The notes below the pieces were generated by a model. It saw nothing but the letters and a program-made list of their open reading frames with translations. It did not search any database and was not told the DNA's origin. A DNA stretch of 64,000 bases from Pedobacter frigiditerrae (GTDB lineage: Bacteria > Bacteroidota > Bacteroidia > Sphingobacteriales > Sphingobacteriaceae), in the NCBI RefSeq assembly GCF_004331645.1, contig NZ_SJSK01000008.1, positions 160,513 to 224,512 on the forward strand, in the 5' to 3' direction. Each line of letters begins with the position of its first letter. Within the stretch, counting starts at the first letter, position 1. This document shows, in pieces, positions 47,698 through 56,712 of this stretch. Both the position numbers and the translations under genes were made by a program.

Positions 47698-49054
47698 GTT
47701 CCGTTTTTTTACTGAATGATAAAATTCTTTCCATAAGCAGTACCACCAAGGCTAAAACCCAAAGTATATGATCCAAGTCTTGATGAGTGGTTGATGTTGA
47801 GGTGCTAGGCTTATTAATTTTTGCTTCAACCAGCTGCTGCTGATCTAGTGCTCTCTGATCTGCAGCGTTATCTTCAAAGCCAAAGTCTTGTATATTTTCA
47901 TTACCCAAAACAATAGGAATGATAGCTCTTGTAAATTGCACATTCCATACTAAATCTCCCCAATTGGGGTTAAATCGACTATAGAAATAGAAATGATTAA
48001 GCTCAGCTTCTCTTTTCTTAATCAACAAAGGTACCCCAAAACCATCAGTCCAAATCGTATTCCCTTGTAGGTTATCAAAAGCAATTCGTTGATATAGCTC
48101 TATTTTCTGATCGGAGCCCTCTCCCAAATTCATATTAGAATTAACTTTTAAGATCTTTCCTTTTTGGTAAGTAAGTAAACTAGCGTTAGCTTTTAAAGCA
48201 GCATTAAATGGCTCATCAGAAAGCCAAAAAACAACATCAGCATCGGTTATGGCAACATTCCAGTTGACAACTTCAAACTTTCTTTTTGTAAAATCGCTAA
48301 TCGCACCCAAACTGGCTTTGATATATTTAGCATCATTGCCAATTGGATCATGAATTGCAACCTTAACTACTGGTAAATTTTGTGATTGACTAGTTGTATA
48401 ACTTGTAGCTATGGGTGTAGACTTTCCTTCATAAGATTTGTTCAAGAATTTGGTAGACCATGTTTTTATGGTATCTCCTTGCTTAAATTCCTTCCAAGTT
48501 AAATTAAAAGAGAGTTTAGGTAAATCACCATCAAAGTTGCTTAGTCTATGATCTGCAAAAAGATAGGCTGAATATCCAACAGGAATTTGCTTGTTCAATT
48601 GCCTAAGCAAGACACTATAACTTAAAGTACCTGATTTCGTTGCATGAGCAAGACTATCCTTTAAAAAAAACTGAGTAAAGCCCAAATTAAAATCCCGCAG
48701 CTCATAACCTAAATTGACAAGCGAATCAATTGTTTGTTGGTTGGTTTGGTAAACAGTCGAGAACTGGTTTCTATCTAGCAAAACCCAACCAGAGTTTTTG
48801 GTATGGGTAATTGTTTTTTTGATGAATGGTTGTGCCAATACAAAAGCAAGCAATATTACAATCAAACACCTTAAGATAAATAAAAGCCAGTCTGTTATTT
48901 TAAAATTTCTAGAACTTGAAGTGGAGTTTTCGCCCAATAAAGCGATACTTCCAATTTTTAGGGTCTTGCCCTGTTTTACATTCCATAGGTGTAACAATAC
49001 AGGAATAATCAATCCTGCAAGCGCCAATAAACCAATGGGGTATAATAAGTTCAT
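47684..49054 (-). CDS. BatA N-terminal-domain membrane protein
   Basis: A 456-residue protein. The N-terminal 80 residues are the BatA/aerotolerance N-terminal domain: MNLLYPIGLLALAGLIIPVL with LLHLWNVKQGKTLKIGS and a second helix ILRCLIVILLAFVLAQP. A C-terminal helix lies near residue 440. The part between shows no von Willebrand A MIDAS motif. It lies directly after the DUF58 gene in the moxR operon. Confidence 0.85.
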   Translation of the reverse strand: MNLLYPIGLLALAGLIIPVLLHLWNVKQGKTLKIGSIALLGENSTSSSRNFKITDWLLFILRCLIVILLAFVLAQPFIKKTITHTKNSGWVLLDRNQFSTVYQTNQQTIDSLVNLGYELRDFNLGFTQFFLKDSLAHATKSGTLSYSVLLRQLNKQIPVGYSAYLFADHRLSNFDGDLPKLSFNLTWKEFKQGDTIKTWSTKFLNKSYEGKSTPIATSYTTSQSQNLPVVKVAIHDPIGNDAKYIKASLGAISDFTKRKFEVVNWNVAITDADVVFWLSDEPFNAALKANASLLTYQKGKILKVNSNMNLGEGSDQKIELYQRIAFDNLQGNTIWTDGFGVPLLIKKREAELNHFYFYSRFNPNWGDLVWNVQFTRAIIPIVLGNENIQDFGFEDNAADQRALDQQQLVEAKINKPSTSTSTTHQDLDHILWVLALVVLLMERILSFSKKTEHVKN

Positions 49055-49942
49055 CTAAATCCTTAGCTTGCTTCTTTGTTTTAAAAAATCCCTTAAAGCC
49101 TGATCTAAAGGCTCATCAGTAGCTACTGTTCTATAATATATCCTTCTGTCTAACATTTTAATCCTAGTCTCTTCAAGGTATTTAGTCAACTTTTCTTTAT
49201 AATCTTTTCTTGCTTTAGCTTGGTCAATCTGTATAATTTGTCCGGTTTCTAAATCCTCAAAAGTGCTATAACCTTTAAAGTCCAAGTCTAACTCATTTCG
49301 TGATAACACATGAAAAACTACTATTTCATGCCTAAGTGTATTCAAGGTATCTAACAGCGTAAAAATCTCTTCCTGCTCTTGATAAAGATCTGTCACAAAA
49401 ACCAACAATTCTCGCTTTTGCGTTCCTGTAAAAATCTCTTTATAATGAATAGGTTTTGTAAATGTACCTGCCGGATTAATCTGTTCTAATTGAAAAAACA
49501 ACCTAGCCAAATGCTGATAATCTTGTTTCGCCACCATGGCAAACAACTCAGTGTTTTTAAAAATATATAAACCAATGGCATCACCCTGTAAATTGGCTAA
49601 ATAAGCTAGGCAAGCAGTTAGGTATCTGGCGTATTCAATCTTGGTAAAGTCGCCATCACTGTGATTCATGGAAGCACTAGCATCAACCAAAAACCGAACA
49701 GCAATATTGGTCTCTACTTCAGACTCCCTAATATAATAACGATCTGACCTGGCAAACATTTTCCAGTCGAGTGTTCGTAAATCATCGCCAGGCTGGTAAC
49801 TTCTATATTGGCTAAACTCTAACCCTGGCCCTTTTATGGTACTTTTATTAATGCCATTCATGAACCCATCAATTGTGGCTTTTGCCGACAGGTTAAGGTC
49901 TTTAATGGCCATTAATATTTTCGGGTCGAGTAGCTTACTCAT
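49055..49942 (-). CDS. DUF58 domain protein
   Basis: A 295-residue cytoplasmic protein with the DUF58 signature GPGLEFSQYRSYQPGDDLRTLDWKMFARS in its N-terminal third (here quoted in part: SQYRSYQPGDDLRTLDWK) and a von Willebrand A-like fold afterwards (VRFLVDASASMN, with a DxSxS metal site). It works with MoxR ATPases in many bacteria, probably in assembly or activation of protein complexes. It shares its first base with the end of moxR. Confidence 0.92.
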   Translation of the reverse strand: MSKLLDPKILMAIKDLNLSAKATIDGFMNGINKSTIKGPGLEFSQYRSYQPGDDLRTLDWKMFARSDRYYIRESEVETNIAVRFLVDASASMNHSDGDFTKIEYARYLTACLAYLANLQGDAIGLYIFKNTELFAMVAKQDYQHLARLFFQLEQINPAGTFTKPIHYKEIFTGTQKRELLVFVTDLYQEQEEIFTLLDTLNTLRHEIVVFHVLSRNELDLDFKGYSTFEDLETGQIIQIDQAKARKDYKEKLTKYLEETRIKMLDRRIYYRTVATDEPLDQALRDFLKQRSKLRI

Positions 49943-50940
49943 TAAATATCAGTTTTTGGACGGGCAACAGCTTTTACCAATTCAGCTGTAACTTGATCTG
50001 AAGAGACATTTTCAGCTTCTGCTTTAAAATTCATTAAAACCCTGTGGCGCAAGACAGGATAAGCCATCGTTTGTAAATCTTCCATGATTACTGCATACCT
50101 ACCATGAAAAAGCGCCCGTGCCTTTGCTGTTAATATCAACGCTTGTCCTGCTCTTGGTCCTGCACCCCATCTTACCCATTCCTTTACAAAAGAAACGGTT
50201 GTTGTATCCGGACGAGTTGAACGAATAAATTCACTTACATAGCTGATCAAATCATCACTAATGCTAACCTCACGAGTTAAAGCCTGTAATTGTTTGATGT
50301 CTTCTGCTCCAATAATTGGATTAACAACTACCTTTTTAGACCCTGTTGTACTACTTAGGATTTGAGCTTCTTCAACAGCTGTTGGATAACCAATTTTAAT
50401 ATATAACAAGAATCTGTCTAGTTGAGCCTCTGGTAAGGGATAAGTACCAGCCTGTTCAATAGGGTTTTGGGTTGCCAATATAAAAAACGGACGATCTAGA
50501 GGATAAGTTTGTCCGCCATAGGTAACTTCAAATTCTTGCATGGCTTCTAAAAGTGCCGACTGTGTTTTGGGCGGAGTTCTGTTTACCTCATCCGCCAGCA
50601 CGATATTCGCAAATAAAGGCCCTTTATTAAACTTAAAAAAACGTTTCCCTGTAGCGTGATCTTCCTCTAAAATTTCCGTACCCACAATATCTGTGGGCAT
50701 TAGATCTGGCGTAAACTGAATTCTCCTGAAAGATAGATCTAAGGCCTGAGAAAGTGTTCTTACCATTAAAGTTTTTGCCAAACCAGGCACACCCTCTAAC
50801 AAGCAATGCCCTCCCGCCATTAAGGCGATTAACATTTCCTCAATAATTTGATCTTGCCCAACAATTACCTTCTGGATTTCGCCTTTTAGGAGTGATATTT
50901 TGCTGATTAAAGTTTTTACGTTGCTTTCTGAATTATCCAA
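49942..50940 (-). CDS. MoxR-family AAA+ ATPase
   Basis: A 332-residue ATPase. Walker A GVPGLAKT at residues 50-57, Walker B IVLADEVNR near 113-121, sensor 1 ILATQNPIEQAGTYPLPEAQ and the arginine-finger region are all present. MoxR proteins act as chaperones with VWA-domain partners, here the DUF58 product. It is the first gene of the five-gene operon and is divergent from a DUF4159 gene. Confidence 0.95.
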   Translation of the reverse strand: MDNSESNVKTLISKISLLKGEIQKVIVGQDQIIEEMLIALMAGGHCLLEGVPGLAKTLMVRTLSQALDLSFRRIQFTPDLMPTDIVGTEILEEDHATGKRFFKFNKGPLFANIVLADEVNRTPPKTQSALLEAMQEFEVTYGGQTYPLDRPFFILATQNPIEQAGTYPLPEAQLDRFLLYIKIGYPTAVEEAQILSSTTGSKKVVVNPIIGAEDIKQLQALTREVSISDDLISYVSEFIRSTRPDTTTVSFVKEWVRWGAGPRAGQALILTAKARALFHGRYAVIMEDLQTMAYPVLRHRVLMNFKAEAENVSSDQVTAELVKAVARPKTDI

Positions 50941-51090
50941 AGCTTATATTTTTTAATTCGTAAGTGATTTGCTCTCAATATAGGGCAAATCGCACTTATT
51001 TTAGGCCTTAAAAACAACAATATCAAAAAATTTACAAGATTTTGAGGGCAAAAATGGGTATTCATAAAAATTGGCTGTAAATTTAGAACG

Positions 51091-51723
51091 ATGCAAAGCG
51101 CTAAATTCACTTTCGCGAGGTTAAAATACAATTCTGGAGATTGGGATACCGATCAACGGATGCCGGCCAACATTTTAAACTCTCTTTTAGAATACACCAC
51201 CATCCCACTAGATGAGGAAGAAAAGATTGTAGAGCTGGGTAGCAATGAATTATTCAAATATCCATTTTGTTATTTAAGTGGACATAAATTAGTTCAGTTT
51301 AGCAAGCAAGAAGCTACCAATTTTAAAACCTATGTACACAATGGTGGATTTGTTTTTGTTGACGATTGCAACCACGACATAGATGGCTTATTTGCCAAAT
51401 CTTTTGAAGCACAAATGAGCAGCCTCTTTGGTCAAGCAGCCTTAAAAAAAATCCCGAACACACATCCGCTATATAATTCATTTTTTAAGTTCGAAAAAGG
51501 CCCGCCAACTACATCTTTTGAGTTAAATGGATGGGGAGATGATTTAGTACATGATTATTTAAAAGCCGTTACCATTAACAATAGAATTGGTGTTTTGTAC
51601 AGCAATAAAGATTATGGCTGCGAATGGGATTACGATTTTAAGAATAAACGATTTTTAGCAGAAGATAATACCAAATTTGGGGTAAATATTATTTTATACG
51701 CGATGGGGGTTAACGCCAGTTAG
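51091..51723 (+). CDS. DUF4159 domain protein
   Basis: A 210-residue protein with the DUF4159 pattern: FTFARLKYNSGDWDTDQRMP, then ELFKYPFCYLSGHKLVQFS, then YVHNGGFVFVDDCNH near residues 88-100. The fold is glutamine-amidotransferase-like without a clear catalytic Cys. DUF4159 proteins often accompany MoxR/BatA clusters, and this gene is divergent from moxR with a 150-bp shared control region. A near-perfect -7 box, TAAATTTA, lies at 51078-51085. No signal peptide is visible. Confidence 0.87.
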   Translation: MQSAKFTFARLKYNSGDWDTDQRMPANILNSLLEYTTIPLDEEEKIVELGSNELFKYPFCYLSGHKLVQFSKQEATNFKTYVHNGGFVFVDDCNHDIDGLFAKSFEAQMSSLFGQAALKKIPNTHPLYNSFFKFEKGPPTTSFELNGWGDDLVHDYLKAVTINNRIGVLYSNKDYGCEWDYDFKNKRFLAEDNTKFGVNIILYAMGVNAS

Positions 51724-51729
51724 TGATCA

Positions 51730-53106
51730 TCACAAAAACTTTTTTAAATAATCTACCACTTTCTCATTACTTGGAGATGGAGCAGCTGTAGAAACTAATA
51801 AACCATTTTTATCTAAAACTGCATACCTAGGAAATCCATTTTTTATGCCAAAGAAATCATTAAAATACTTTTCATCGGTTGCTTCTCCTTTTAAATTAAC
51901 ACCTGTAATCTCATGGGTTTTAATCGCTCTTAGCCATAAATCTTTAGTGTCGTAGAAATCTATGTAGAGGAATACAATTTGATCATATTTAAATTTTTCC
52001 CTTAGCTTTTTAGCGTAAGGCATTTCGAGAAGGCAGGCTTTACACCAACTTCCCCAGAAATCTATATAAACAACCTTACCCCTAAATGATTCAATATTAA
52101 CAGTTTCTCCATTCGTATTCTTTAAGTTGAAAATTGGCCTTTTAAGTGTTAGTTGATTTTTCTTAAACCAATTTACTTCAATTAGTCTAGTATACTCAGA
52201 TGTCGGGTACTTTTCTCCATAGCCAAAGTTTAAGCTTGTAATCAATTCTGCATCATCAATATATTTGATACAAAATAAAATAAGCTCACCTTCTACAAAC
52301 TCCAATGTTTTTGGGTTATTTTTTAATAATGAATCTAAAAATTTAAATTGGGCTTTAATGGTAGTTGATCTATCTGCTTGTTGATCTCCAAACTTTTGCT
52401 TTATTTTAAATTCAGCGTAATCATTAAAACTTGCTAAGTAACTTTTGGATTTTACTCCATCTGGCAGGACTTGAAAATTTTCCCAAAATTTATAATACTC
52501 AGAAGGTAGTTCTGATTCTTTTAACTTGTGTAAAGCAGCGAATTGGCTTTTGCCATGTAGCCCAAAATAAATTGTTTCTTGCTTGAAATGCTCAAAAAAC
52601 AATGCCGACAATTTATTTTTTGCTGAACTCAATAATGATAACCTGGTTTTTTCTAAACTATCTAACATTTTAACATATGCTAAAGCCTGCGTTCTTTTAA
52701 ATGCAAAATAACTAGGCAAAGTATTAGGCTGCATCAATTTGGTTAAATAGATGATTTCATTTTCTTTGCCGTAATCTCCTTTAAATTTTAGCAATCCTTT
52801 TTCTTCAAATACATTAACAAAACCCTTGTCACCTAACCATAATTTATAGAGTTGATTTCCAGCAATTAAGATGACTTCCCTTTCTTTATCAAGTTTTAAG
52901 TTGGCAGAAAATTGACCTAAACTATCAACTTTACCAGAAGCAAGTTGTATCCCATTATAATCATTAAACACAGTTTGTTCAATAATCACCTTATAGTTAG
53001 AGTTTTTAGCAGAAAACACTTTAAAGTTCAATATCGTATCAGCACTGCAATAATTAATCGCCGTGGCTAAAAGAGAAATAGTTAAGATTAAAGTTTTGTT
53101 ACTCAT
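51730..53106 (-). CDS. TlpA-like periplasmic thioredoxin-fold protein
   Basis: A 458-residue exported protein with a signal peptide (LILTISLLATAINYCSAD), a long N-terminal part with no recognised fold, and a C-terminal TlpA/ResA-type thioredoxin domain from about residue 315. The redox motif is WCKAC at residues 354-358 within FWGSWCKAC. It probably reduces or isomerises disulfides in the periplasm. It is divergent from the small protein and ferritin genes; a 16-bp perfect palindrome lies between. Confidence 0.88.
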   Translation of the reverse strand: MSNKTLILTISLLATAINYCSADTILNFKVFSAKNSNYKVIIEQTVFNDYNGIQLASGKVDSLGQFSANLKLDKEREVILIAGNQLYKLWLGDKGFVNVFEEKGLLKFKGDYGKENEIIYLTKLMQPNTLPSYFAFKRTQALAYVKMLDSLEKTRLSLLSSAKNKLSALFFEHFKQETIYFGLHGKSQFAALHKLKESELPSEYYKFWENFQVLPDGVKSKSYLASFNDYAEFKIKQKFGDQQADRSTTIKAQFKFLDSLLKNNPKTLEFVEGELILFCIKYIDDAELITSLNFGYGEKYPTSEYTRLIEVNWFKKNQLTLKRPIFNLKNTNGETVNIESFRGKVVYIDFWGSWCKACLLEMPYAKKLREKFKYDQIVFLYIDFYDTKDLWLRAIKTHEITGVNLKGEATDEKYFNDFFGIKNGFPRYAVLDKNGLLVSTAAPSPSNEKVVDYLKKFL

Positions 53107-53150
53107 AATACATAGTGTTATGATGTAAAGATATAAAACCCAGAACTATC

Positions 53151-53166
53151 TACGAAATATTTCGTA
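53151..53166. promoter_or_regulatory. 16-bp perfect palindrome between divergent genes
   Basis: TACGAAATATTTCGTA lies 45 bp upstream of the TlpA-like start and 75 bp upstream of the small-protein gene. Its symmetry and place fit an operator for a dimeric regulator, possibly redox- or iron-responsive given the neighbours. Confidence 0.5.
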
Positions 53167-53240
53167 TTAAATATTTACATCTTTGTTTGTAATTAGTCTA
53201 AATAGTTTGCATCTTTGTTGCCATCAGCAAATTGAAACAA

Positions 53241-53606
53241 ATGCAACAAACGGTTAGCCTACCAAAAATTAATTTTACCGAAGTATTTAGCACAAAAAAT
53301 GGTGCTATTTATCAATCAGACAGCGAAGGCTGTTGGTATATTGATTTTGCAGGAAAATTAGCTCGTTTCGATTATCGCAATCTTTTAAAACTTAAAAAAG
53401 CTGTTTACCAAATCGATATTGAAGATTTATTGTTAAACAGTGATAAATCTGCCGACCTAGAGATCATCTTCATTTGCGCTTGTGATCATTGTTATGTTTT
53501 ATCGCTTTTGCAAATTATTAAATTGAAAGATTTATTACAGGGTACCTTTACCATGTTAGAGCTTAACCACATCATTTTCGATCGTTTACATCGCATTATC
53601 AGCTAA
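53241..53606 (+). CDS. Small protein with CACDHC motif, upstream of ferritin
   Basis: A 121-residue cytoplasmic protein of unknown function. It has a recognisable, probably conserved layout: GAIYQSDSEGCWYIDFAGKL near the N-terminus, then DLEIIFICACDHCYVLSLLQ with the Cys/His cluster CACDHC, then LLQGTFTMLELNHIIFDRL. The cluster might bind a metal. It precedes the ferritin gene by 102 bp in the same direction, which hints at iron homeostasis. The ATG at 53241 is preferred over a TTG 9 bp upstream. Confidence 0.75.
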   Translation: MQQTVSLPKINFTEVFSTKNGAIYQSDSEGCWYIDFAGKLARFDYRNLLKLKKAVYQIDIEDLLLNSDKSADLEIIFICACDHCYVLSLLQIIKLKDLLQGTFTMLELNHIIFDRLHRIIS

Positions 53607-53708
53607 TTAACTAGAATTAGAACAGTTCTATATTGTCAATAAATTCGCTGTTTATCTAAACTTAGCGTTATTTTTATTGTTATTAATTCATCAATAAATT
53701 ATTTGGCC

Positions 53709-54239
53709 ATGAAAGATATCATTCGTGTAAAGTGTTTACTATCCTCAGATGTAGAAACACTGCTTAACCAACAGATCAAAAAAGAAGCGCATTCATCAGC
53801 CATTTACCTTTCTATGGCTTCATGGTGTAATAGAAATGGCTATGATTTCTCTGCAGATTACTTCTTTAAGCAGGCAGAAGAAGAAAGACAACACCAGCTT
53901 AAAATATATAAATACGTTTTAGACATGGGCGGAACTTCTATTTCTCCAGACATTACCAACATCAAGTTGGAATATAATTCGTTTAGAGAAGTGTTTGAAG
54001 ATGCACTAGATCAAGAAATCAGTGTAACGCAATCCTTAAAAAACATAGCGGCTCGTTGCCAAAAAGAACAAGATTTTATAACGCTTGAATTCTTAAACTG
54101 GTTCTTTAGAGAGCAAAGAGAAGAAGAGTTCAAAGCTCGCAGGGCACTAGAACTATTTGAGGTTATTGGCGAAGAAGGTACTGGCAGATGGCAGATCGAC
54201 AAGCATGTTGGTCAGATCGTTTATTCTAGCGAAGCTTAA
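53709..54239 (+). CDS. Ferritin
   Basis: Iron-storage protein forming a 24-mer cage. The 176-residue four-helix bundle has ferroxidase ligands Glu26 in the first helix (KKEAHSSAIYLSMASWC) and Glu59 and His62 in EEERQH, with further Glu and Gln residues in DALDQEISVTQSL and WFFREQREEE. The ATG at 53709 is chosen over a TTG 6 bp upstream. A terminator follows after a 49-bp palindromic repeat. Confidence 0.95.
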   Translation: MKDIIRVKCLLSSDVETLLNQQIKKEAHSSAIYLSMASWCNRNGYDFSADYFFKQAEEERQHQLKIYKYVLDMGGTSISPDITNIKLEYNSFREVFEDALDQEISVTQSLKNIAARCQKEQDFITLEFLNWFFREQREEEFKARRALELFEVIGEEGTGRWQIDKHVGQIVYSSEA

Positions 54240-54274
54240 TTTAGGTCAAAATTCACCATAAATCAGGGAATTTG

Positions 54275-54323
54275 TAGTCATCGGATGAATATAGTAAAGT
54301 AGCCTATATTCATCCGATGACTA
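54275..54323. repeat. 49-bp palindromic element, copy 2
   Basis: Arms at 54275-54293 and 54305-54323 are identical to those of 16086-16134. The 11-nt loop matches the reverse complement of the first copy's loop at 8 of 11 positions, including GTAGCC. Confidence 0.95.
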
Positions 54324-54334
54324 ACCAAAATTTT

Positions 54335-54368
54335 AAAAGGTATGCATATAACAATGCATACCTTTTTT
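54335..54368 (+). terminator. Intrinsic terminator of the ferritin gene
   Basis: The stem AAAAGGTATGCAT with ATGCATACCTTTT (13 bp, 6-nt loop) is followed by a run of T. It lies just past the 49-bp palindromic element. Confidence 0.9.
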
Positions 54369-54382
54369 TGTTATATTAGTAC

Positions 54383-54499
54383 ATGTCGAAAAAAGACAAA
54401 AAGAAAAAAGACAAGGACAAAAAAAAGAAGAAATTAAAGAAAGAATGCTGTGAAAAGTATTTGAAAGGGAAAAGGTGTGATAATTGCCCGAATGGCTAA
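54383..54499 (+). CDS. 38-residue Lys- and Cys-rich small protein
   Basis: A short frame beginning MSKKDKKKKDKDKKKKKLKK, followed by ECCEKYLKGKRCDNCPNG. The Lys-rich first half looks disordered and nucleic-acid binding; the second half has four Cys (CC...C..C) that could bind a zinc ion. I have the impression that similar miniature proteins exist in other Bacteroidota, but cannot name a family. A bidirectional terminator follows at 54515. It starts 15 bp after the ferritin terminator, so it needs its own promoter or read-through. Confidence 0.6.
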   Translation: MSKKDKKKKDKDKKKKKLKKECCEKYLKGKRCDNCPNG

Positions 54500-54514
54500 A
54501 GCTTTGTAGATAAT

Positions 54515-54547
54515 AAAAAATGCCAAGTTAACGCCCTGGCATTTTTT
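54515..54547. terminator. Bidirectional terminator between the small gene and the phytase gene
   Basis: Stem AAAAAATGCCA with TGGCATTTTTT. It serves the plus-strand small gene and the minus-strand phytase gene, whose stop lies 8 bp away. Confidence 0.9.
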
Positions 54548-54555
54548 ATTTTTGA

Positions 54556-55653
54556 TTAGTTCTTATCTAATTGTTTTCTGGCAAGATCTTCCCACCTATA
54601 ATACTGGAAAGTTCTATTATCGCTCATGGCTACAAATAAACCATGTTTAAAATCATCATTTAAAGCCTTCGAATAGATTTCAGAGCCATCGCTTTGGTTG
54701 GTAGAAACTTTTAAAGCGGTAATCAGTTCATGGTCATTAGCATTTTTAACACCCTCTCTGCTATACACCTTAAATTGGTTTGCACTTTGGTCTGAAACTA
54801 AAATATAACCAGTAGTAGCAGAAGTTTTATAAATACTAATTCCTTCATGGTCTTCTGCGAAACCTTGCTGCGCAAAAACTGCCAATTCCTTGTTCCCTTT
54901 AGATGGGTCTGCGTAATATTTGCGAACTCCAAACTGCTCATCCGAATAATATACATACCCAAGCTCATTATCTACCGCAATTGCTTCTATTTCTTTTTTA
55001 CCACTGTAATTACCGAATTTTCTTACTAAAGTAGCTTTTACCTTACCTTGTCCATTATCCTCTAATAGATATTGCCATAGGTAACCACCATCTTTGGGAC
55101 CAATCTTTCTACCTACAATGGCATAGATATTTCCTTTTGGATCTGTATACAAGGCTATACCCATTAAGTCTCGAAACATCGTTTCAGTTTCTCCAATAAA
55201 GACCTCGAGCCCACCACCATCAATGGGTTTCATGTCTGGTAGCGTAAAAATCCTGAGCTTGTGGGTCATCCTTTCTGTTAGCACCGCAATATCAACCTTC
55301 TTGCCACCTAATTTTAATCCGTAGGCTATGTCTACATTGTTTGGTCTTTTAATTCCCTTAATCACCTTTTCCCTAATCATCTTTCCCTTAAGATCAAATA
55401 CATAAAGACCACCGTTCTCGTCTTTATCAGTGCCAATTACTAGAGATTTTGCAGGGTCTAGTTTGTTAACCCAAATGGCCGGATCGTCTGTATCAAACGC
55501 CACAGGTTCAGTTGTATAGAGTGGCTTAATTACCGTAATCGTATCTATTGCACCTTTACTAGCCTCTTTTTTATTGGCATTGTTGCATGATGCAAGTATA
55601 ATTGCTACCAAAACAGCAATAGGCATGACATATATTTTTATATTGTTATTCAT
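54556..55653 (-). CDS. Beta-propeller phytase, lipoprotein
   Basis: Hydrolyses phosphate from phytate (inositol hexakisphosphate), a major organic phosphorus store in soil. The 365-residue protein has a lipoprotein leader with lipobox LASC at residues 20-23. The diagnostic motif DDPAIWV lies at residues 56-62, followed by KSLVIGTDKDENGGLYVFDL as in Bacillus-type phytase; later NNVDIAYGL, GYVYYSDEQFGVRKYYADP and EDHEGISIYK fit the Ca2+-binding propeller. It is the last gene of a TonB receptor-lipoprotein-phytase operon (14-bp gap). Phosphate control is suggested by repeats at 59594-59622. Confidence 0.93.
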   Translation of the reverse strand: MNNNIKIYVMPIAVLVAIILASCNNANKKEASKGAIDTITVIKPLYTTEPVAFDTDDPAIWVNKLDPAKSLVIGTDKDENGGLYVFDLKGKMIREKVIKGIKRPNNVDIAYGLKLGGKKVDIAVLTERMTHKLRIFTLPDMKPIDGGGLEVFIGETETMFRDLMGIALYTDPKGNIYAIVGRKIGPKDGGYLWQYLLEDNGQGKVKATLVRKFGNYSGKKEIEAIAVDNELGYVYYSDEQFGVRKYYADPSKGNKELAVFAQQGFAEDHEGISIYKTSATTGYILVSDQSANQFKVYSREGVKNANDHELITALKVSTNQSDGSEIYSKALNDDFKHGLFVAMSDNRTFQYYRWEDLARKQLDKN

Positions 55654-55667
55654 ATTTATTCGACTAA

Positions 55668-56693
55668 TTATTTGTGAACTGCAAGTATAGTTTCTGCAAT
55701 TTTATGATCATCATATTCACCCTTCAGTTTTAACTCTAGGTTTCCGTTTACAAGCTTAAAGCTTCCCTTATAAACAAACTCTTTCTCGCTGCCATTGGCC
55801 TGTTCAATGCCCCCAACTATTTCTACATCTCCAGAAAGCTTGTCGTCATCCAGCTCCTCTAAATCGCCCTCAATTTCTATTTCCACATTTTCTACTTTCA
55901 CTTTGCCACATTCTGCCACATTCTGTGTTTGTTTAAGTACTACAATGGCTTTAAGCTCTCCATACTGAAACTCAATTTTAATTTCTTCAACATCATTTAT
56001 CTTCAAGCCCTTCACCTTATCATTTACCAAACCAAAAAGTTTAATGTAATTATCAAACTGTTGTTGGTTGCTCATGTCCAGCTCATACTCACCATAAATC
56101 CCTTCATCATCCAAAACCTCGTATTCAAATTTGTTAGTGTTATTTACCACAACATACTCTCCATTTGGGCTTACCGAAGTTAATTTGATTTCTAATTTTC
56201 GGCTCGAAGCATTAAAGACCTTATCATCAAATAATTTATCGTTTGTTTCAAACTCTATTTCAATTTCCTCCACTCCCTTTGGAAAAGTAACACTTCCCTT
56301 ACCAGTTGTTTTATCAAAAACAAGCTTCAGGTCTATTCCTTTATCTTCAGAGGTGGTACAATCGTCTATTTCGTAGAATGCCTTGGCATCCATTAGGTAA
56401 CTGGAAAGTGTGGCAAAACCTTTAAAACTACTCACTTCAAAATTAACAGTTACGTCTTTTTCCAGTGGAATAATCTTACCCCCAAGCTCTTTTCCCGATG
56501 GATCAACACGATCTGCTAAAGTAATTTTGAAACTAAATTTGTCTTCATCTTCCAATTCCCCATCACCCTCATCTGAAAGTAACAGGATTTGAGGGAAGTC
56601 TTGTTCTACCATTGGGTTAACAAGATCATCATTCTTTTTTTCGCAGGCCGACAAGAATATCAGCATAAAAAATAAATAGCTTAAATTTTTCAT
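55668..56693 (-). CDS. Acidic surface lipoprotein of the phytase operon
   Basis: A 341-residue lipoprotein with lipobox LSAC at about residues 14-17 followed by EKKNDD. The mature protein is strongly acidic and beta-rich, with many Glu/Asp-Lys strands (VKVENVEIEIEGDLEELDDD). I know no named family. The place between the TonB receptor (19-bp gap) and the phytase (14-bp gap) suggests a surface partner for binding phytate, its Ca2+ complex or released products. Confidence 0.8.
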   Translation of the reverse strand: MKNLSYLFFMLIFLSACEKKNDDLVNPMVEQDFPQILLLSDEGDGELEDEDKFSFKITLADRVDPSGKELGGKIIPLEKDVTVNFEVSSFKGFATLSSYLMDAKAFYEIDDCTTSEDKGIDLKLVFDKTTGKGSVTFPKGVEEIEIEFETNDKLFDDKVFNASSRKLEIKLTSVSPNGEYVVVNNTNKFEYEVLDDEGIYGEYELDMSNQQQFDNYIKLFGLVNDKVKGLKINDVEEIKIEFQYGELKAIVVLKQTQNVAECGKVKVENVEIEIEGDLEELDDDKLSGDVEIVGGIEQANGSEKEFVYKGSFKLVNGNLELKLKGEYDDHKIAETILAVHK

Positions 56694-56712
56694 TTCTCTT
56701 AATTATTAACCT

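Noticed and set aside
43784..51723. A phage-defence or toxin system in the MoxR cluster
   Set aside because: MoxR-VWA modules occur in some defence systems, but the DUF58/BatA/DUF4159 set here is the common chromosomal type and no nuclease or other effector is present.
54275..54368. CRISPR-like repeat
   Set aside because: The 49-bp palindrome occurs once here and once 38 kb away; there is no array of spacers.
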